A stretch of 64,000 bases of DNA from NCBI RefSeq assembly GCF_009805705.1, contig NZ_VSMB01000005.1, positions 62,001 to 126,000 of the forward strand, in the 5' to 3' direction. The translations under genes were made by a program, and so were the position numbers. How positions within the stretch are numbered: position 1 is the first letter of the stretch; each line of letters opens with the position of its first letter. Of this stretch, positions 35,212 through 42,700 are shown piece after piece. Source of the stretch: Ruania rhizosphaerae (GTDB lineage Bacteria; Actinomycetota; Actinomycetes; Actinomycetales; Beutenbergiaceae). The notes under the pieces are model-generated. The model was not told the DNA's origin. It worked only from the letters and a program-made list of their open reading frames with translations, and made no database searches.

Positions 35212-36127
35212 GCTCACCGCACCTCGTACGACCCGGAGCACGTGGCGAGCGATCGCCCAGAAGCTCGGCAGCGATGCGGTCTACACCGAAGAGCTCACCG
35301 GCACCCCGGCCACCCGGTTCCTGCGCCATGTGGTGCTGCTCGGCCTCGGGTTGTTCATGATGTACCCGCTGCTGTGGATGCTCTCGGCGTCCTTCAAACC
35401 CAGCGGGGACGTGTTCAGCGACACCGGCCTCATCCCGGCCGCCACCGACTGGTCGAACTACGGCACCGGGTGGAACGCTCTCGAGCACGGATTCCAGCTG
35501 TACCTGTTCAACTCGCTGCTGCTGGCGGTGGCGAACATCGTGGGGAACGTGTTCTCGTGTTCGATCACGGCCTACGTCTTCGCCCGGTTGCGCTTTCGCG
35601 GGCGGCGGCTGATGTTCGCGCTGACCCTCGCCACGATGCTGCTGCCCTCGCACGTCGTGCTGATCCCGCAATACGTGGTCTTCTCCAAACTCGGCTGGAT
35701 CAACACCTATCTGCCGTTGATCGTGCCGGCGTTCCTGGCGACGAATGCGTTCTTCGTGTTCCTCCTCGTGCAGTTCATGCGGGCGTTGCCGATGGAACTG
35801 CAGGACGCAGCGAAGATCGACGGTTGCGGTGCCATCCGCACCTACTGGTCGGTCATCATGCCGCTCACGGTCCCGGCCCTGGCGACAGTCTCGATCTTCA
35901 CGTTCATCGCCAGCTGGAACGAGTTCTTCGGTCCGTTGCTCTACCTCACGGACCAGAAGCTGTTCACCGTGCCGCTCGCCCTGCGCCAGTTCATCGCGGC
36001 CGAGGGGTCGAGCGCATGGGGGCCGATGTTCGCGATGTCGGTGCTCTCGTTGCTCCCGGTGATCGGGTTCTTCTTCATCGGTCAGCGCTACCTGATCAAC
36101 GGCATCGCCACCACGGGGATGAAGTGA
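35204..36127 (+). CDS. Carbohydrate ABC transporter permease (MalG type)
   Basis: The product is 307 residues with six helices and the coupling loop LQDAAKIDGCGAIRTYWSVI at about 200. It ends in the usual MalG-like RYLINGIATTGMK. It partners with the permease that overlaps its start. Confidence 0.92.
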   Translation: MTELTAPRTTRSTWRAIAQKLGSDAVYTEELTGTPATRFLRHVVLLGLGLFMMYPLLWMLSASFKPSGDVFSDTGLIPAATDWSNYGTGWNALEHGFQLYLFNSLLLAVANIVGNVFSCSITAYVFARLRFRGRRLMFALTLATMLLPSHVVLIPQYVVFSKLGWINTYLPLIVPAFLATNAFFVFLLVQFMRALPMELQDAAKIDGCGAIRTYWSVIMPLTVPALATVSIFTFIASWNEFFGPLLYLTDQKLFTVPLALRQFIAAEGSSAWGPMFAMSVLSLLPVIGFFFIGQRYLINGIATTGMK

Positions 36128-36193
36128 GTACCCCGGATGCCACGGCGGGCTGATCGCAGGCAGGTCTCCGGCGTGGGCGGTGCCGGCCGCGGA

Positions 36194-36206
36194 TACGCTG
36201 GGGCCA
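36194..36206 (+). promoter_or_regulatory. Likely leaderless promoter of the lacI-pmoA gene
   Basis: TACGCT at 36194-36199 ends 6 bases before the ATG, the same spacing as at moaB. This would give the regulator its own leaderless transcript within the operon. No -35 consensus is visible. Confidence 0.45.
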
Positions 36207-38083
36207 TGGCTGGTCGGGTCGGCGTGACGATCGCGGACGTGGCTCGGCTGGCGGGTGTCAGCTCAGCCACGGTCTCACGGGCGCTCAACGGGCATCCCTC
36301 GGTGACCGCCGAGACCGAGCAGAAGGTGCGCCAGGCCGCCGGCCAGCTCGACTACGTGCCCAGCAATGTGGCGCGCAGTCTCTCCTTGGGCAGGACGCAC
36401 ACGGTGGCCCTGCTCATGCCTGACCTGTCGAATCCCATGTTCCAGCAGGTGCTGCGCGGCGTGAACCGCGCGGCAGCCGCCGAGGGATATCGGGTGCTGG
36501 TCACCGACAGCATCGAGGATCCCGATCGGGAGGCCGAACTGGCGATCGAGGCCAGGCGGCGATGCGATGCCCTGATCCTGTGCTCGCCGCGCATGTCAGC
36601 ACCCGAGCTGCACCGGGTCCTGACGGCGACGCAACCGGTGGTGCTGGTGAACCGGGAGGCGGAGGCCGGTGGGACGCCGTCGGTCATCGTGGACTACGCC
36701 ACAGGTGTGCGCCTGCTCGCCGAGCGTTTGATCGACCTGGGGCACCGGCGGCTGCTCTACCTCGCGGGACCGGCTGCGAGCCTGACGAATGCAGCACGGG
36801 TGCACTCGTTGCGTGCGGTGGAGCGGGAGAACCCGGGAGTCGCTGTGGAGGTGGTGGCCTGCGGTGGTTCCATCGAGGACGGGTCCGCTGCTCTCGGGCC
36901 GGTGCTGGCCTCCGGGGCCACCGCAGTGATCGCCTACAACGACGTGATCGCCTTCGGCCTGCTCGGCAAGCTGAACGAGGCCGGCGTGCGCATCCCGGAG
37001 GATCTCTCACTCGCCGGCTTCGACGACATCTCCTTCGCCCGCTACTCCACCCCACCGTTGACGACGATGGCGGTGCCGCAGACCGAACTGGGCAGGCTCG
37101 CCTTCGACCAGCTCACACGGGTGCTCGAGGGTGCCACGGACCTTCCGGTGCTGCGGTTCACGCCTCGGCTGGTCGAACGCGGAAGCATCGGCCTGGCCCC
37201 GCGCGAGAGTGTGGAGCCGCGGTTGCTGGAGGAGTCGCCGGCGCCCTTCGCGTGGCACCGTGACGAGGACGTGGCCGCGACTCTCGAACTCGCCGGATCG
37301 GTGCTCGCCCGGTATGAGCGACGGCCGGTGATGCCGGACCTGTACTCGCCGCGCCCCTATCTCCACCCCCTGTACACCTTGGCGGGAGTCCCCCTCACCG
37401 CCGCCAGCCCACCGTTGCACCGGCACCAGCACGGGCTCTCGTTCGCGGTGCCGCTGGTGAACGGGACGAGCTACTGGGGAGGTCGTACCCACGTACGGGA
37501 TGTCGGCCCGGTGCTGCTGCCCAACCACGGCTCGCAGTTGGGGCATGACGCCGCCGTGGCGGGAACCGAGCTGACCGAACGCCTGCGCTGGCACGCCGAG
37601 GACGGCGCCGTGCAGCTGGAGGAGGAGCGGATCCTGACGGCGCAGCTACTGACCGACAATGCCGGGTGGCGGTTGCGATGGCGTAGCGACCTGACGGCGA
37701 CCCCTGGGCGCGTGGTGATCGAGAGCCCGCACGCCAGCGGTCGCGCCGATGCCGGCTACGGCGGAATCTTCTGGCGCTTCGCCGATGCCGAGGGCGTCGA
37801 GGCGTTCACGGCGGGCGGGGCCGATCCGCATGGGGCTCGCACCCCGTGGCTCGTGCTCCGGTGCCACGGCGAGCGCCCGTGGTCGGTGGTGCTGACGCAG
37901 GTGGGTTCCGAGCTGGTGCCGTGGCACGTGCGGCTGGGGGAGTACGTTGCGGCGGGTCCGGCGATCGCATGGGACGGGCCGATCGCCCTGGAAGCAGGGC
38001 AGAAGCTCGCTGTCGGTCTGGATGCCGTGATCCTGGACCGGGTGGTGACCCCGGACGATGTCGAGGACCTGCGTGCGTCCTGA
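36206..38083 (+). CDS. LacI regulator fused to a PmoA/DUF6807-like domain
   Basis: The product is 625 residues; the ATG at 36206 places the HTH at the N-terminus. Residues 1-55 are a LacI HTH (VTIADVARLAGVSSATVSRAL), and 60-330 a periplasmic-binding-protein-like effector domain (AVIAYNDVIAFGLL, EDLSLAGFDDI). About 345-625 is an extra domain with PYLHPLYTLAGVPLTAASP, HRHQHGLSFAVPLVNG, SYWGGRTHVRD and GIFWRF, matching what I know as DUF6807/PmoA, normally a separate protein. One polypeptide therefore joins a sugar-responsive repressor to a probable carbohydrate-binding or -modifying beta fold. There is no stop or frameshift at the junction. Confidence 0.82.
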   Translation: MAGRVGVTIADVARLAGVSSATVSRALNGHPSVTAETEQKVRQAAGQLDYVPSNVARSLSLGRTHTVALLMPDLSNPMFQQVLRGVNRAAAAEGYRVLVTDSIEDPDREAELAIEARRRCDALILCSPRMSAPELHRVLTATQPVVLVNREAEAGGTPSVIVDYATGVRLLAERLIDLGHRRLLYLAGPAASLTNAARVHSLRAVERENPGVAVEVVACGGSIEDGSAALGPVLASGATAVIAYNDVIAFGLLGKLNEAGVRIPEDLSLAGFDDISFARYSTPPLTTMAVPQTELGRLAFDQLTRVLEGATDLPVLRFTPRLVERGSIGLAPRESVEPRLLEESPAPFAWHRDEDVAATLELAGSVLARYERRPVMPDLYSPRPYLHPLYTLAGVPLTAASPPLHRHQHGLSFAVPLVNGTSYWGGRTHVRDVGPVLLPNHGSQLGHDAAVAGTELTERLRWHAEDGAVQLEEERILTAQLLTDNAGWRLRWRSDLTATPGRVVIESPHASGRADAGYGGIFWRFADAEGVEAFTAGGADPHGARTPWLVLRCHGERPWSVVLTQVGSELVPWHVRLGEYVAAGPAIAWDGPIALEAGQKLAVGLDAVILDRVVTPDDVEDLRAS

Positions 38084-38161
38084 CCAGCTTTCGGATGACT
38101 GTCCCAGCACGTCCTCGGCGCGGACCCGAGGTGGATGCCGGATCCAGATCGAGGAGAAGTC

Positions 38162-39517
38162 GTGAACATGAGCGCATCAGAGGACGTGCGTCGGTGGGAC
38201 CCGCTGACCGGTGCGATCGCGCACGAGATCACCGCGCAGGTCGAGCGTGTCGCCGAGGTGCTCGGGCGGCGGGTGGCCGGGCGCGTCGGTGCTGCATTGC
38301 AACGCACGCTGCGGGAGACGATCACGATCGACTCCCACGGTGTCTTTGTGATCACTGGCGACATCCCGGCGATGTGGCTGCGTGACTCCACCACCCAACT
38401 GCTGCCCTACCTGAGGATGGTCAGCACGTGCGAACCCTTGGCCGACCTCGTCGTCGGCGTGGTGCAGCGGCAGATGCGCCAGCTCGATCACGACCCGTAC
38501 GCGAACGCGTTCAACCGGACTGCCAGCGGCGCCCACTATGAGCCGGAAGATCTCAACGATGATCCATGGGTGTGGGAGCAGAAGTACGAGGTGGACTCGA
38601 TCGCGTTCCCGCTCCAGCTTGCCCACCACCTCTGGGCCCTCACCGGGCGAACTGACCACCTCGACCAGCGCGCCCGCGGGGTGGCAGACACCGTCATCGA
38701 CCAGATCGCGCGCGAGCAGCATCACGAGGCGCGCTCTGCCTATCGTTTCGAGCGACCTGGTGCCATCGTCACTGAGACCCTGCCGCGAGGGGGCCTGGGC
38801 AGTCCGCTCGGATACACCGGCATGACGTGGAGCGGATTCCGGCCTTCCGACGACGCCTGCACCTTCGGGTACAACGTGCCGGCCAACCTCATGCTCGCCC
38901 AGGCGCTTCTCGGGTTGGCCCAGCTCGCGGAACAGGTGTGGGTCGAAGGCGACCTGGCCGAGCGCGCCCGGTCGCTGGCGGGCGAGCTGACGGCGGGTGT
39001 GGCCGAGCACGGTGTCGTCGAGCATCCGAGGCTGGGGTCCGTCTACGCCTACGAGGTGGACGGCCTGGGCGGGCAGCTGCTCATGGATGACGCCAACATG
39101 CCCAGCCTGCTCAGCCTTCCGCTCCTGGCCCCCGACGTGATCGACCCCGCGCTCTACAGCGCGACCCGTGCGCTCGTGCTGAGCGAGGACAACCCGTGGT
39201 ACTTCCGTGGCACGGCCGGAGCCGGCATCGGGAGCCCGCACACCGGTCCGGACAAGATTTGGCCGATAGCGCTCGCGGTCCAGGGACTGACCAGCACTGA
39301 CGAGGAGGAGCAGCGCCGTCTCCTCGAGCTGCTGATGGCCACCGACGCCGGCACCGGGTCGATGCACGAGAGTTTTCATCAGGACGATCCGGCGACGTTC
39401 ACCAGGGCCTGGTTCTCCTGGGCCGATTCGATGTTCTGCGAACTCGCGCTGCAGATCACCGAAGGTGGTGGCAGGGCGGGTCGGTCAGTCCCGCGATTGC
39501 ACCCTGACCTCGGCTGA
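38162..39517 (+). CDS. Glycoside hydrolase family 125 alpha-mannosidase
   Basis: The product is about 451 residues. The GTG at 38162 fits GAGGAG at 38151-38156 (5-base spacer); ATG at 38168 is possible. Conserved GH125 blocks are GDIPAMWLRDSTTQ, WVWEQKYEVDS, MTWSGFRPSDDACTFGYNVP, LLMDDANMPSLLSLP, GIGSPHTGPDKIWPIALA and SMHESFH. GH125 enzymes are metal-independent exo-alpha-1,6-mannosidases. No signal peptide, so it acts on imported oligosaccharides, consistent with the ABC importer upstream. Confidence 0.93.
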   Translation: MNMSASEDVRRWDPLTGAIAHEITAQVERVAEVLGRRVAGRVGAALQRTLRETITIDSHGVFVITGDIPAMWLRDSTTQLLPYLRMVSTCEPLADLVVGVVQRQMRQLDHDPYANAFNRTASGAHYEPEDLNDDPWVWEQKYEVDSIAFPLQLAHHLWALTGRTDHLDQRARGVADTVIDQIAREQHHEARSAYRFERPGAIVTETLPRGGLGSPLGYTGMTWSGFRPSDDACTFGYNVPANLMLAQALLGLAQLAEQVWVEGDLAERARSLAGELTAGVAEHGVVEHPRLGSVYAYEVDGLGGQLLMDDANMPSLLSLPLLAPDVIDPALYSATRALVLSEDNPWYFRGTAGAGIGSPHTGPDKIWPIALAVQGLTSTDEEEQRRLLELLMATDAGTGSMHESFHQDDPATFTRAWFSWADSMFCELALQITEGGGRAGRSVPRLHPDLG

Positions 39518-39561
39518 GCCGGCGGTTCCGGTGCACCGCCCCTATCGCGGCTCGAACAATT

Positions 39562-39584
39562 AATAGAGTGCATGCTCTACTATT
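39562..39584. promoter_or_regulatory. AT-rich palindrome before the YqeB-like/TetR pair
   Basis: TAGAG-N6-CTCTA (39564-39579) lies inside AATAG-N13-CTATT (39562-39584), 5 bases before the ATG at 39590. The local AT-richness stands out. A TetR-type operator recognised by the downstream regulator is the likely meaning. Confidence 0.5.
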
Positions 39585-39589
39585 GCAGC

Positions 39590-40306
39590 ATGGACGAGAC
39601 AACACTGCGGCAGGCCCGTGCCGTACCGGCCGGATTCGGAGTGGCTGTGCTGGTGCCCGGGATCGGGCTCGGGCTTGGCGGACCGGCCCTGGCCGGCTGG
39701 TTGGTGGACCTGCTCGACCGCTCGCCGCTGCCGACACCCGGCCTGCTGCAGGTGATCGCCGGTCTGCCGTGGTCCTGGTCGATCCCGATCGGGGTGCTGC
39801 TCGGCGTGGTCGGCGGTGTGCTGCTCGCGATGACGATCGTGCACGAGGCCCTGCAGCTGACCGTGGCGCCCGATCATCTGGAGTACCGCCAGGAGGGCCG
39901 GGAGGGGTGGATCGAACGCGCGGACGTGGCGAGCGTTTATGGGGATGGTAGCGACGTCGTCGTGCTCGATGCGGGTGGTCGGGCCTTGGTGCGGCTGAAC
40001 GCCGAGGCGCTGGACCGCTCGAGGCTGGTGCAGACCCTGCGTGAGTACGACTATCCGTGGCAGGAGGAGGACCCGTTCGAGGCGGACTATCACCGCTGGA
40101 TGGATGGGCGCCCGGGTTTCACCGCGGCTGAGCACCGGTTGATCGGCCGGTGGCAGGAGGTGCGGCGCAAGGGCAAGGAGCGGGCCGAGGCCGAGTCCGC
40201 GCTGCGTGAGGCGGATCTGGTGGTGCGCTACCGGGAGGGCAGGGTGCAGGTGCGCCGGGCGGGAGAACCGGGTCATGGCACGGACCGTCGACCCGCAGCG
40301 TCATGA
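39590..40306 (+). CDS. YqeB-like membrane protein
   Basis: The product is about 238 residues from the ATG at 39590 (an ATG at 39572 is inside the palindrome and less likely). Two membrane segments at about 12-35 and 55-80 precede a cytoplasmic PH-like region (APDHLEYRQEGREGWIERADVASVYGDG) and a basic helical tail. This layout matches what I recall as the YqeB family; function unknown. Its 3' end overlaps the TetR gene by 32 bases, so the two are coupled. Confidence 0.65.
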   Translation: MDETTLRQARAVPAGFGVAVLVPGIGLGLGGPALAGWLVDLLDRSPLPTPGLLQVIAGLPWSWSIPIGVLLGVVGGVLLAMTIVHEALQLTVAPDHLEYRQEGREGWIERADVASVYGDGSDVVVLDAGGRALVRLNAEALDRSRLVQTLREYDYPWQEEDPFEADYHRWMDGRPGFTAAEHRLIGRWQEVRRKGKERAEAESALREADLVVRYREGRVQVRRAGEPGHGTDRRPAAS

Positions 40307-40880
40307 GGAACGACGGCTGCACATCATCGATGCGGCCCTCACCGTCATTGCCGCCTGTGGCTACGATGGCGCCACCACGGCCGCGATCTGCCGCCAGGCG
40401 CGGATCGGGTCGGGCACCTTCTTCCACTATTTCCCGACCAAGGTAGACGTACTGCTGGCGATCCTGGAGTTGGGGACCGACGATGTCCGCAGGCTCCGAG
40501 AAGCGGTTGAGGGGATTGAGGACCCGGTGGCGGCCGTGCTGCGGATCGTCGACCAGCAGATCGAGGATGCGAACGATCCACGTCTGGGTGGCTTTGTCCG
40601 TGCTGTGGCAGCGGTGATGACCGAGCCGCGGGTGGCGGCCGCACTCGGAGCCGACGAACGGGCCCAGCGCGAGCTGTTGACGCAGATCCTTGCTCAGGGG
40701 CAGGAGGCCGGCCGGGTGCGCACCGATCTATCGGTCGAGCGTCTCGTCGCCTGGGTGCGGTTGCTGATGGACGGCTTCCTGGAGCAGATCGCCACCGATC
40801 CCGCGTTCACCGCAGAGCGGGAGGGCCCGATGTTGCGGGAGATGGTGCGCTACGTGGTCAGTGGCGCCGGACGATCGTGA
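40275..40880 (+). CDS. TetR/AcrR family transcriptional regulator
   Basis: The product is 201 residues. The N-terminal HTH is IIDAALTVIAACGYDGATTAAICRQ-type with IGSGTFFHYFPTK recognition helix and following turn. The ligand domain ends in LVAWVRLLMDGFLEQI. It overlaps the YqeB-like gene and probably controls it through the palindrome at 39562-39584. A nearly identical 97-bp piece of its 3' end recurs at 42536-42632. Confidence 0.9.
   Translation: MARTVDPQRHEERRLHIIDAALTVIAACGYDGATTAAICRQARIGSGTFFHYFPTKVDVLLAILELGTDDVRRLREAVEGIEDPVAAVLRIVDQQIEDANDPRLGGFVRAVAAVMTEPRVAAALGADERAQRELLTQILAQGQEAGRVRTDLSVERLVAWVRLLMDGFLEQIATDPAFTAEREGPMLREMVRYVVSGAGRS
40746..40842 (+). repeat. tetR 3'-end repeat, copy A
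   Basis: Positions 40746-40842 match 42536-42632 in the same orientation with about 94 of 97 bases identical (offset 1790). Copy A is inside the intact tetR. Confidence 0.85.
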
Positions 40881-40950
40881 CCGGGTCGACACGTATACGT
40901 TGCGCTGAGCACACACGTGTCGCGCTCGACGTATCGGTGTCGGTCGGTAC
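40880..40950. repeat. Degenerate palindromic repeat after tetR
   Basis: The left part shares GACCGGG-CGACACG-ATACGT with the palindrome at 6196-6269 (about 18 of 20 positions). The right part (GACGTATCGGTGTCGG) is its imperfect complement. It lies just after the tetR stop, at the edge of the toxin-antitoxin-like island, and may act as a terminator. Confidence 0.6.
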
Positions 40951-41015
40951 GAGGTGGCGCCCTCTTCTCGGTGCCACCCGGTACAGGCCGGGTGCCGGTG
41001 GCGGGTGGAGACAAC

Positions 41016-41752
41016 TCAATTCAACTGGCGAAGCGCAGAACGGAGCATGCTGATACCACGCTGCCCACCTTCGATCTCCCCGGGCAGATGGGTTTGGGTG
41101 ACAAGGTAGATCATGTGCCCCAGGTGGCTGGCGTCGCGCGGGGAGATCGTCTCGGCGCGCAGGTCTGCGGCAGTGAGCAGTGATGCGAGTAGGACGAAGT
41201 CCGCGGCGTGCCGCTCCTTGCCTGGGTCGACGAGGATCTCGCGGGTGGCAGCTTTTCCGACCAGCGCTCCGAACAGGTTGGGCCGAGTGATCGCTCCTTC
41301 CTGGTCTCCCACTCGGACGCGTACCTGCTCGCTGCGGTTGAGCGCTTGCTGGGTGCCAGGTGCCTCGATGGTTGGTGCGCCCGTAGCGCCGGGTCGTCCA
41401 GAGGCCCGTTCGCCCAGGTGGCGCGGGATGAGCACGTCAAACTGGGCGCCGTCGCTGCGCACCCAGCGGTGCTCGTGGCCGGCCGGGCTGCGGCCGGCGC
41501 TGGTGAAGCCGAGGCGCTGATGAGCGCCTCGGTGAAGATCCGCAGCATCGGAGGTCGTCCGCGCACGTCCAGCACTGCATCGAGGTCGGTCGTCGGTCGT
41601 GCTGGGGTGTGGCCGCGCTCGATGCAGTGCAGGTGGACCAGTTGACCACCAACCAGGGACCAACCGGTGGGGACGTGATGGGAGATCTCGAGCAGCGCGA
41701 GCCATCCTGCGGTCTGCGCAGGGACCATGGTGGGCAAAGTGATCGTCTTCAT
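41016..41752 (-). pseudogene. Frameshifted nucleotidyltransferase (AbiEii-like toxin candidate)
   Basis: Two frames together make one protein of about 245 residues. The N-terminal part (from ATG 41752) reads GWSLVGGQLVHLH...TTDLDAVLD, the GG and DxD nucleotidyltransferase pattern, and runs to RIFTEAL. The C-terminal part in another frame continues HQRLGFTSAGRSPAGHEHRW to the stop at 41016. A single missing base near 41505-41530 explains the switch, inside a hairpin (GAGGCGCT-GATG-AGCGCCTC, 41511-41530). The ATG overlaps the HTH gene stop by 4 bases. In AbiEii/MenA-type systems such proteins are nucleotidyltransferase toxins. Sequencing error or programmed shift are alternatives. Confidence 0.65.
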
Positions 41753-42414
41753 GCCCGGCCCAGTATGCGCAGCGCGGACTGAGTCTCGCGCGGGCCGTGA
41801 TGGTCTAACAGGTCTGCTGCGGTGAGTAGCCGCGGTGCGATGCCGGTCGACTCCAGTGGGTGGTCGAGCACGTGTACGACGACGTTGGGCCGGGCGTCCT
41901 GTGCGGTGGGGTCGAGGTAGTGGTGGTCGGCGAAAGCGTTCAGCTCTGCGCGCTGGATGTAGCCCTCGCAGACGCCGACTACTGCCAGATCGGTCCGAGG
42001 ATCGCTCAGGCCGGACGCCAGGAGGCGCGGATCTTCACCGATCGCTTCCAGGTCAGCCGGGGCGGCTTCGAGCTCGACCGTTTGAGCGCGTGCGGCCATC
42101 CACGAGCGGACGAGGTCGATGACAGTCTCGACGGGCTCGGTCTTGATGCGTTCTGCCTTCTCGCGCAGTCGTGCCAGCTGACTCGCGAAAGGAACCAGCG
42201 GTAGGTGTCCATCGAACATCTGCGCCAGGGCGAGTGCCATCGGCGCCGACAACGGCCGCCCGCGCAATGCGGGTGAGAGGCTCGCGGCGTCCACTAACCA
42301 GGTGCCGCCGGTACGGGTGCCGAGGACCGAGCCAGCGCGCAGCCTCGCGTAGATGCGGTGGCGTGAGACGCCAAGGCGGCGGGCGGCCTCGGACACGCTG
42401 ATCATCTGCGTCAT
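41749..42414 (-). CDS. HTH domain protein, antitoxin-like partner of the nucleotidyltransferase
   Basis: The product is 221 residues. Residues 4-45 form an excisionase-type HTH (SVSEAARRLGVSRHRIYARL, then WLV). The remaining 170 residues are helical with no family I recognise. It is the first gene of a two-gene unit whose second gene encodes the nucleotidyltransferase, the usual antitoxin-then-toxin order. A long dyad covers its start, suggesting autoregulation. Confidence 0.7.
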   Translation of the reverse strand: MTQMISVSEAARRLGVSRHRIYARLRAGSVLGTRTGGTWLVDAASLSPALRGRPLSAPMALALAQMFDGHLPLVPFASQLARLREKAERIKTEPVETVIDLVRSWMAARAQTVELEAAPADLEAIGEDPRLLASGLSDPRTDLAVVGVCEGYIQRAELNAFADHHYLDPTAQDARPNVVVHVLDHPLESTGIAPRLLTAADLLDHHGPRETQSALRILGRA

Positions 42415-42450
42415 AACACAACTATATACGGATGTAGATAGAAGTGTTAT
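42413..42450. promoter_or_regulatory. 38-bp dyad operator/promoter of the HTH-nucleotidyltransferase unit
   Basis: Seventeen-base arms at 42413-42429 and 42434-42450 match at 14 of 17 positions, with perfect outer ATAACAC/GTGTTAT. It overlaps the start codon of the HTH gene and is AT-rich, unlike its surroundings. It should contain the minus-strand promoter, so binding of the HTH protein would repress its own operon. Confidence 0.65.
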
Positions 42451-42514
42451 ACGTGGGTTGGGTGCAGGCAGGACGATGGTTCAGCTGGAGTTGCTGATTT
42501 GCTTCTCTGGGCTC

Positions 42515-42700
42515 GATTTCCCGGTGGAACGCCTGGTCGCCTGGGTGCGGTTGCTGATGGACGGCTTTCTGGAGCAGATCGCCACCGATCCCGCGTTCAC
42601 CGCAGAGCGGGAGAGCCCGATGCTGCGGGAGATCGTACGATCCGTGCTGACCGGTCAGGCCCCCGACCCCAGCAGGTCCACCGCATCCACGATCGTGTAG
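42515..42700 (+). pseudogene. Truncated tetR-like 3' fragment (copy B of repeat)
   Basis: In frame from about 42515 it encodes FPVERLVAWVRLLMDGFL and on to PMLREIVRSVLTG, the C-terminal 45 residues of a TetR protein. Identity to tetR is about 97% over 42536-42632 and much lower on both sides, so it is a divergent paralog remnant with a converted or recombined core. No HTH part exists upstream. Its end overlaps the XPB helicase stop. Confidence 0.75.

Noticed and set aside
42515-42700. A complete second TetR gene.
   Set aside because: Only the last 45 codons match; there is no HTH or start upstream, so it is a remnant.
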